In this document: piece after piece, positions 6,470 to 11,531 of the stretch
Numbering within the stretch: position 1 is the first letter of the stretch
How the letters are laid out: every line of letters begins with the position of its first letter
From: Bacteroidales bacterium
Lineage (GTDB): Bacteria; Bacteroidota; Bacteroidia; Bacteroidales; Muribaculaceae
Direction of reading: 5' to 3'
Assembly: GCA_019415705.1 (NCBI GenBank)
Contig: DXYS01000038.1
Span: 1 to 11,531 of the forward strand
DNA: 11,531 nt
Made by a program: the position numbers and the translations under genes
Notes under the pieces: generated by a model
The model's input: only the letters and a program-made list of their open reading frames with translations
Database searches by the model: none
What the model was told of the DNA's origin: nothing

Positions 6470-6828
6470 ATATCGACCGCGGAGTTCCGGTATGGGGCGA
6501 GCGGCGGGATGCAGACATAACAAAGCGTTTATCAGACGCTTGTTCTTGACGGATCGAAATCTGGCAGTTTCAAAATCTGAGTCAGGGATGAGGCGACGAT
6601 AGGCGTCTTTCGGGGTATGATACCTTTATCTGAGGGCACGCTCGGCGTGGCCTCTGTATAGATATATCATACGGCGTGAGGCTCCGCGTTGCTCGTTCTA
6701 CTCAGATGGGCACATGCCAGAGCCTCGATTCGTGGGACGAGTAACAGATACAGACTCTCACGCTTTTTTTATAACCTGTTGGACTGTGAGTCTTCCAACG
6801 CCGAAAGACCAATTATCACAGTCCGGCT
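6470..6828 (+). ncRNA. candidate structured leader or non-coding RNA upstream of the caspase operon
   Basis: No credible protein frame is present, but several helices are. AACaAAGCGT pairs with ACGCTTGTT in a hairpin at about 6519-6543. GTCTTTCGG (6605-6613) pairs perfectly with CCGAAAGAC (6801-6809), enclosing about 190 nt. ATCTGAG (6628-6634) pairs with CTCAGAT (6701-6707), extendable by three G-U pairs. CACGC-TCG-GCGTG is a small hairpin around 6637-6649. GCGTGAG (6674-6680) pairs with CTCACGC (6757-6763), followed at once by seven T residues, which resembles an intrinsic terminator. Near the start codon GTTGGA/TCCAAC (6778-6783/6794-6799) competes with GGACTGTG/CACAGTCC (6781-6788/6817-6824). 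I cannot name an RNA family; tmRNA and RNase P hallmarks are absent. Expression is not shown by sequence alone. Confidence 0.4.
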
Positions 6829-7506
6829 ATGAGAAAAACTATTATTGGACTCGTTGCACTGCTGTTGGTTTCAGCGACCGACATGTGCTTTGCGCAGCTC
6901 ACCAAAGAGCAGATTAAAGAGCGTCAGGAGCTTGCAAAAGCCTCCAAGAAAGAACTGAACGAGAAGGCGAGCAAGGCTGCCCGCAAAGAGGCCAAGCGTC
7001 TGACCAAAGAAGGCTGGAAAACCGCTCCCGGCGCACTACCCCTCGAAAAACAACTTGACAAATCCTATCTGATGCAGAGCCAGTATGACTCTGACGGATT
7101 CCCTGCGTTTATAATGGCCGAAGCAATGAGCATTGGCGGCAACTATGACGCAGCCAAAATGCAGGCATTGGAGCTCGCCAAGCAGAATCTCGCCGGTCAG
7201 ATACAGACCGAGGTAACCGCTCTTATAGAGAACACCGTTGCCAACGAACAGATGGTGCAGAGCGACGCCACGTCAATCACACGCAGCGTTATGGCAAGCA
7301 AAAATCTTATTTCGCAGAGCATAGGCCGTGTCGTGCCTGTTGTCGAGGCTTACCGTGTCGTCAACGGCAACAACCGCGAGGTGCTCGTGCGCATCGCCTA
7401 CAGTCAGGCTATGGCCAAGGCTGCCGCCAAACGCGCCATCAAACAAGAGCTCGAGCAGCGCGGCGACTCCCTCCACAATCAACTCGACAACCTCTTAGGC
7501 TGGTAA
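6829..7506 (+). CDS. exported LPP20-like protein of unknown function
   Basis: A 225-residue protein with a clear signal peptide (hydrophobic core IIGLVALLLVS, predicted cleavage after CFA at residue 22). Residues 25-62 are a highly charged Lys/Glu-rich helix likely to form a coiled coil. Residues 95-205 resemble the LPP20/FlgT-N type fold: a helix with alternating AKMQALELAKQNLAGQIQTE (110-129), then strands VVPVVEAYRVV and EVLVRIAYSQ. There is no lipobox, so the product is probably soluble in the periplasm. Codon use is GC-rich like the housekeeping genes upstream. It starts an operon-like set; the next gene begins 10 nt later and shares the N-terminal domain type. LPP20-like is a fold-level guess from the pattern; function is unknown. 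Confidence 0.7.
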   Translation: MRKTIIGLVALLLVSATDMCFAQLTKEQIKERQELAKASKKELNEKASKAARKEAKRLTKEGWKTAPGALPLEKQLDKSYLMQSQYDSDGFPAFIMAEAMSIGGNYDAAKMQALELAKQNLAGQIQTEVTALIENTVANEQMVQSDATSITRSVMASKNLISQSIGRVVPVVEAYRVVNGNNREVLVRIAYSQAMAKAAAKRAIKQELEQRGDSLHNQLDNLLGW

Positions 7507-7516
7507 TACTCGCATT

Positions 7517-8389
7517 ATGAGATATTTCCTTCTGATATTGACACTACTCACAGGCACATTTGCATTTGCGCAGAAGACCAAGACGGTTTCTGCGACATAT
7601 ACTTATTACGCGCCCGAAACGATGTCGATAGAGGAGGCAAAGCGCACCGCACTCGAGCGGGCTAAAATTCAGGCGATTGCCGATGAATTCGGCACAATAG
7701 TTTCGCAAAGCACCTCGACCGTCATCACAAACACCAACGGCCGCTCAGACACACAGTTCTTTTCACTCGGCGGAAGCGACGTAAAAGGCGAATGGATTGA
7801 AACAATCGGCGAGCCGGAATACAATGTTTTATATGACAAGGGGATGTTAGTGATTTCTGCCAGTTTAAGGGGAAAAATTCGTGAAATAAAATCGATGCAA
7901 ATTCCTCTGATTTCGAAAGTGCTACGCAATGGAGTCGGGTCACAATATGAAGATGATACCTTTAAATCCGGAGATGATATGTATCTCTCATTTCAGTCTC
8001 CGGTCAATGGTTCACTTCTTGTGTATCTAATAGATTATAATTCTGATTCTGTATATTGTTTACTGCCGTATAGTAAATCAAAAGAAAAATCTCAGTTAAT
8101 CGAGGGCAATCGAGAATATATATTCTTTACAGATAAATATGCCGATGATTCAAATAAAAATATTGTAGACCGATATACCCTTGAATGTGAAAGCCTTTCA
8201 GGAACAGATTATAATGAAATTGTAATTATCTTTTCGTCAAGAGAACTTGTGAAAACTACTTCACAAAAACTTAGTCCGGATAGGCCGAGACAAACAGACC
8301 GTAAGTCATTTGACGAATGGTGCGCTAAACTTAAGAAGACTTCAACGGAAGTTCAAATTATTAATAAACCTATCAAAATAAAACTTTAA
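7517..8389 (+). CDS. exported protein with LPP20/FlgT-like N-terminus and DUF4384-like domain
   Basis: A 290-residue protein with a signal peptide (MRYFLLILTLLTGTFAFA, cleavage near residue 18). Residues 35-120 look like an LPP20/FlgT-N module: EEAKRTALERAKIQAIADEF (39-58) then strands at about 90-118. Residues 148-245 fit a DUF4384 domain: a GDDMYLSFQSPVNGSLLVYL stretch (152-171), CLLPY (181-185), NREYIFF (198-204) and NEIVIIFSSREL (233-244). DUF4384 is commonly fused to, or next to, caspase-like peptidases in bacteria, which fits the caspase two genes downstream. Codon use changes abruptly: GC-rich up to about residue 100 and AT-rich after it, nearly at the domain boundary. The next gene starts 1 nt after the stop, so translation is probably coupled. 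Confidence 0.75.
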   Translation: MRYFLLILTLLTGTFAFAQKTKTVSATYTYYAPETMSIEEAKRTALERAKIQAIADEFGTIVSQSTSTVITNTNGRSDTQFFSLGGSDVKGEWIETIGEPEYNVLYDKGMLVISASLRGKIREIKSMQIPLISKVLRNGVGSQYEDDTFKSGDDMYLSFQSPVNGSLLVYLIDYNSDSVYCLLPYSKSKEKSQLIEGNREYIFFTDKYADDSNKNIVDRYTLECESLSGTDYNEIVIIFSSRELVKTTSQKLSPDRPRQTDRKSFDEWCAKLKKTSTEVQIINKPIKIKL

Positions 8390-8390
8390 C

Positions 8391-9470
8391 ATGAAAAAAT
8401 TAGCCTTATTATTTTTAGCCTTTATTTTTTGTGGCATAGTTTCATATGCCGGCGACAAATTCGAGACCAAATACAGGACTGCACTTGTAATGGCATATTC
8501 ACCTGCGAATAATGTATTTGAAGATGACAACATTAAACTTGAAATTTATGGCGAGCGCCTTTGGGCCACAAACAAGACTGATAAAACTATATTTATAGAC
8601 CTTTCGCAGTGTTTTTTGATTCATAACGGATCTTCATATCCGATGTTTGATAAGCAACAGGACGATAGGCATGCATCTAAGAAAAAAATATCAACTTCAA
8701 TTGATGAATTTATTTCAATAGCTCCCTCTGTAGGCTCAAAACAGAATGAAACTTTTATATGTAACTTGGCCGGAAATCTTTATGGAAAATATACTACTAC
8801 AGAGTCGCCTTCTGGTGATTTTTCGGAGTATGAAGAACGTTTCCTGTCATTGATAAATGAACTTGTAAACGAATCGCTTGCAGAAGATCCGAAAGGTAAA
8901 AAATATCTTGGAACAGTTTCTCGACATTTGACAGAAGATGAAAGTGTCAATAATGTTGGAGCCTCGTTAGCCTATGCTTTTAATAAGCGCTCAGAGGAAT
9001 GGACTCCTATTGCGATTTCGACTTGGGTAAGTGATGTATATTTTGCACCTTATTACATAGATATGCCTGTAGAGCTTTCGAAAAAAGAGAAAAAAGGTTT
9101 CGGGGTTAAAAAAACGGAGGCCGCAAAAGTTTATATCAAAGCTGATTCTCCGTTTGAGTTTGAGCAGGATAAGTCACCGGTAGTAGTCTGTGACTGGGTT
9201 GGCGATTTTAAAAAAGGTAGTTTTGAATTAAGTCCGACTTGGGTTTCTAAGAAGAAAGGTATGTCTGCCGGCAAAGCCATATTCGGAGCATTAGCTACGA
9301 TTGCAACAGGAGGAGCTGCAGCCGGACTTTTGTTAAATAATATAGAAGAAACCATGTATAAAAAAGAAATCGTATTTTCCGGGAAAGATGCTGATTGGGG
9401 AAAACTTGTCTATTTTAACAATCAAGACCTCTCTCAATTCAATAATGCTTCGGCATTCAAAAATTATTAA
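8391..9470 (+). CDS. exported protein of unknown function with a Gly/Ala-rich hydrophobic segment
   Basis: A 359-residue protein that I do not recognise. It has a signal peptide (MKKLALLFLAFIFCGIVSYA, cleavage near residue 20). Residues 45-85 look like a beta-rich domain of the kind seen in Bacteroidales surface proteins (LEIYGERLWATNKTDKTIFI, then SQCFLIHNGSSYPMF). A Lys-rich patch at 229-241 precedes strands at 245-290. Residues 293-315 (AGKAIFGALATIATGGAAAG plus LLL) form a single Gly/Ala-rich hydrophobic segment that could insert into or cross a membrane. The start is 1 nt after the preceding stop, so the two are probably translationally coupled. A strong hairpin follows the stop. Base composition is AT-rich, like the caspase gene. 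It might be a partner or substrate of the protease; nothing in the sequence proves that. Confidence 0.65.
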   Translation: MKKLALLFLAFIFCGIVSYAGDKFETKYRTALVMAYSPANNVFEDDNIKLEIYGERLWATNKTDKTIFIDLSQCFLIHNGSSYPMFDKQQDDRHASKKKISTSIDEFISIAPSVGSKQNETFICNLAGNLYGKYTTTESPSGDFSEYEERFLSLINELVNESLAEDPKGKKYLGTVSRHLTEDESVNNVGASLAYAFNKRSEEWTPIAISTWVSDVYFAPYYIDMPVELSKKEKKGFGVKKTEAAKVYIKADSPFEFEQDKSPVVVCDWVGDFKKGSFELSPTWVSKKKGMSAGKAIFGALATIATGGAAAGLLLNNIEETMYKKEIVFSGKDADWGKLVYFNNQDLSQFNNASAFKNY

Positions 9471-9483
9471 AAATTGATAACTC

Positions 9484-9517
9484 AGGATGGGCTATATCGA
9501 TAAATATAGCCCATCCT
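9484..9517 (+). terminator. intergenic hairpin before the caspase gene (terminator, attenuator or processing site)
   Basis: A perfect 13-bp stem pairs 9484-9496 (AGGATGGGCTATA) with 9505-9517, with an 8-nt loop, followed by TTAACTATAAAA rather than a clean T-run. It begins 13 nt after the stop of the upstream gene and ends 16 nt before the caspase ATG. It may reduce expression of the caspase relative to the three genes before it or stabilise their mRNA. No consensus promoter is visible between it and the caspase start. Confidence 0.65.
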
Positions 9518-9533
9518 TTAACTATAAAATTGA

Positions 9534-10889
9534 ATGCGTTCTCTCTTTTTTATTGTTTTCGTTTCGCTTTTTTCCGCCGCCTATGCATATCGTATATCAG
9601 GGAATGTAGAGAAAGCGCTACAAACATTACTGGCAGGCGATATACCTACTTCGATTCAGCAGATTAAACGGGCATCGGCTACAAATGATGTACTCGCTCA
9701 ATTTTATTTAGGGCAGTGTAATGAATATGGCATTGAAATGCCAAAAGATGCTGAAAAGGCGTTTTCACTTTATCGTAGGGCTGCTGAACGCGGCTTTGCT
9801 CCGGCTATGAAGGAACTCGCAAGATGTTATCGGGAAGGAATCGGAGTCGCAAGAAATGAAGTTCGTGCAAAGGAATGGCGAGAGCGCTATCTACAACGAA
9901 CGGGGGTTACTGAGTTTCCTGATTTAATAGAAATATATGCACAAGCGGTTAACAAAGCTTCAACAATTGATACGAAAGATAAAATCGATATTGCTGAATC
10001 CGCAAACGACAATCAGCCGCCAAGCGTAATCATTAATCGGAGTTATGTCATTCAAGAAGTTAAGGAGAACAATATAACCAAATCGGAAACTGAAACAAAA
10101 ACGTATTTGTCGGATGTTGATATTGATATCCCTGAGATAAATAAGAATTCCGATAATATATTCAGTCTTATTATCGCGAACGAAAACTATCAAGATGTTG
10201 ACAAAGTCCCCAATGCATTGAATGACGGAGAGATAGTGGCTCAATATTGTCGAAAAGTTTTAGGTATACCCGAATCAAACATTCATCTTGTTAAAGATGC
10301 TACTCTAAACAATATCAAGCGAGAAATTAATTTGATGAAACAGATAGCAGAGGCGTATGAAGGAACTGCGTCCTTTATAGTGTATTATGCAGGCCACGGT
10401 GTCCCCGATGAAAAAGCAAACAATGCCTACATGATGCCTGTTGACGGATTTACAGCGGACCTTACGACGTGTTTCAGTATGGCAGATTTTTACAACATTT
10501 TTGGTGAGATTCCGACACAGAAAACAATTGTTCTTATAGATGCATGCTTTAGCGGTTCTAAGAGAGGAGATGGTATGCTATATGCCGCAAGAGGAGTAAA
10601 AATAAAACCGAAATCTGACGTTGTGTCCGGAAATACTGTTGTGATTTCATCTACACAAGGCGATGAGACGGCCTATTCATACGACAATGAAAAACACGGA
10701 CTGTTCACATACTTTTTCCTTAAGAAACTTAAAGATTGCAAAGGAGATGTTACTCTTGGACAACTTTTTGACTATTTGAAAGATAATGTAGTAAAGAAGT
10801 CGTTGGTCATCAATGGGAAATCCCAAACTCCGACGATAAATGCAGCTCCGGATGTGGCAGATAAATGGCAAAATTGGACGTTAAATTGA
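9534..10889 (+). CDS. exported caspase-like (peptidase C14) protease with Sel1 repeats
   Basis: A 451-residue protein with a signal peptide (MRSLFFIVFVSLFSAAYA, cleavage near residue 18), so it likely acts in the periplasm or at the cell surface. Residues 50-123 contain two Sel1-type helical repeats (AQFYLGQCNEYGI with KDAEKAFSLYRRAAERGFAP, then a second ending in AKEWRERY). A linker at 124-205 is polar and acidic. The caspase domain spans about 206-451: FSLIIANENYQDV (210-222), the catalytic His in YYAGHG (H288), the catalytic Cys in IDACFSG (C338), VVISSTQGDETAYS (369-382) and GLFTYFFLKKL (389-399). The dyad is intact. Bacterial C14 proteases may cleave after basic or acidic residues; specificity cannot be read here. 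It lies 63 nt after the preceding gene, separated by a hairpin. Confidence 0.9.
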   Translation: MRSLFFIVFVSLFSAAYAYRISGNVEKALQTLLAGDIPTSIQQIKRASATNDVLAQFYLGQCNEYGIEMPKDAEKAFSLYRRAAERGFAPAMKELARCYREGIGVARNEVRAKEWRERYLQRTGVTEFPDLIEIYAQAVNKASTIDTKDKIDIAESANDNQPPSVIINRSYVIQEVKENNITKSETETKTYLSDVDIDIPEINKNSDNIFSLIIANENYQDVDKVPNALNDGEIVAQYCRKVLGIPESNIHLVKDATLNNIKREINLMKQIAEAYEGTASFIVYYAGHGVPDEKANNAYMMPVDGFTADLTTCFSMADFYNIFGEIPTQKTIVLIDACFSGSKRGDGMLYAARGVKIKPKSDVVSGNTVVISSTQGDETAYSYDNEKHGLFTYFFLKKLKDCKGDVTLGQLFDYLKDNVVKKSLVINGKSQTPTINAAPDVADKWQNWTLN

Positions 10890-11003
10890 AAATTATATTC
10901 GATAGTCAAAAAAATAAAATCCTAATTTTAATCTGAATCGCAGAATTGTGTGATGGAGGACTTAATTTTTTGACAAGGAGGACGGTTTTTTCAAACTAAT
11001 GAC

Positions 11004-11012
11004 TAATTTTGC
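11004..11012 (+). promoter_or_regulatory. -7 promoter element for the proline-rich exported protein gene
   Basis: TAATTTTGC is a perfect extended match to TAnnTTTG(C), 65 nt before the ATG. No TTG sits 19-21 bp upstream. GGAGGAC occurs twice just before it (10955-10961 and 10977-10983), each followed by a T-rich tract; the meaning is unclear. Confidence 0.5.
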
Positions 11013-11076
11013 AGTTGGCGGTCAGGGGTTTACTGATGGCGCCCGGAATATGTCATAACCTTTTAAATGATGTGAT

Positions 11077-11531
11077 ATGCGTTATAAAGCGGCATTGGTA
11101 TTTGTTTTATCTGCGGGGCTTGTGTCTGTCAGTGTCTGCGGACAGTCTCAGGATTATCGTGAGAAGTATGAGCAGTTCAAGAAGCAGGCGCAGGCCGATT
11201 ACGGCTCGTTTCGCGACGAGTGTAATAAAAAGTATGCCGATTTCCTGAGGCAGTCGTGGGATAGATATAAGGGCAATACACCCCTGCCGCTCCCCATGGA
11301 TGACAAGCCCGTTCCGCCCAAGCCATATGAGCCGCTGGTCGAGGATAAGCCTGTCGTGGTTAAGCCGGTAGATGTCACGCCCGTTGTACCTGCGCCCGTG
11401 CCGCAGCCCAAACCTGTCGAGCCAGTCCGGGAAGTCCCCTCGCCGACCGATGATGGTTTTGCCATAGACTTTTACGGTGTAAAATGCACGGTCAGACTGC
11501 CTGACTATGCAAAGCTGACGGTCAACGACTG
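11077..11531 (+). CDS. exported protein with Pro/Val-rich linker, partial (C-terminus beyond window)
   Basis: Reading from the ATG at 11077 gives 151 codons with no stop before the window edge. A signal peptide covers residues 1-22 (hydrophobic ALVFVLSAGLVSVSV, cleavage probably after VCG; the cysteine is not in a good lipobox). Residues 26-65 are a charged helix rich in aromatic residues (DYREKYEQFKKQAQADYGSF, then KYADFLRQSWDRY). Residues 68-124 are Pro/Val/Lys-rich with repeated KP and VP pairs, a likely extended linker or wall-spanning stretch. A folded domain begins near 127 (GFAIDFYGVKCTVRLPDYAK) and is cut off. GC-rich codon use matches the housekeeping genes rather than the caspase operon. 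I do not recognise the family. An in-frame reading from an earlier start is not needed because the signal peptide begins at this ATG. Confidence 0.75.
   Translation, partial: MRYKAALVFVLSAGLVSVSVCGQSQDYREKYEQFKKQAQADYGSFRDECNKKYADFLRQSWDRYKGNTPLPLPMDDKPVPPKPYEPLVEDKPVVVKPVDVTPVVPAPVPQPKPVEPVREVPSPTDDGFAIDFYGVKCTVRLPDYAKLTVND

Noticed and set aside
6470..6770. tmRNA or RNase P RNA
   Set aside because: There is no CCA-type 3' end or tag frame for tmRNA, and the conserved GAGGAAAGTCC core of RNase P RNA is absent.
11199..11465. Gly/Thr-rich 88-codon minus-strand frame
   Set aside because: It is the reverse reading of the proline-rich linker of the plus-strand gene at 11077.

Overview
The window looks like chromosomal DNA from a gut Bacteroidales, most probably a Muribaculaceae-like genome. 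The reasons are Bacteroidetes-type promoters (TAnnTTTG) ahead of several genes, weak Shine-Dalgarno signals, a K+-dependent membrane pyrophosphatase, a conserved small acidic DUF2795-type protein, and intergenic palindromic repeats. I know no close relative by sequence, so family-level placement is inference.

Region 1 (1-1435, minus strand) holds the start of a small DUF2795-like gene with its own promoter, then a LOG-family nucleotide phosphoribohydrolase and a PduO-type cob(I)alamin adenosyltransferase as a tight two-gene operon. Region 2 (1608-5626, plus strand) holds three separately promoted genes: a SlyD-like FKBP isomerase with a Cys/His-rich metal-binding tail, a fusion of a RIC/YtfE-like di-iron hemerythrin domain to a LuxR-type DNA-binding domain, and the membrane pyrophosphatase hppA. 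Strong hairpin terminators follow the FKBP gene and hppA.

Region 3 (5627-6828) is about 1.2 kb without a credible protein gene. It starts with two copies of a 67-bp repeat around the hppA terminator, continues with REP-like palindromes and a short AT-rich repeat, and ends with a roughly 360-nt stretch that looks like a structured leader or non-coding RNA with mutually exclusive helices just before the next start codon.

Region 4 (6829-10889) is the most interesting part: four genes in one direction, every product with a Sec signal peptide. They are an LPP20-like protein, an LPP20/FlgT-like plus DUF4384 protein, an unrecognised protein with a Gly/Ala-rich hydrophobic segment, and a Sel1-repeat plus caspase-like (C14) protease with an apparently intact His/Cys dyad. 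A perfect 13-bp hairpin separates the caspase gene from the other three. Base composition changes sharply from GC-rich to AT-rich inside the second gene. I propose an exported caspase system, function unknown. Region 5 (11077-end) is the start of another exported, proline-rich protein with its own promoter.
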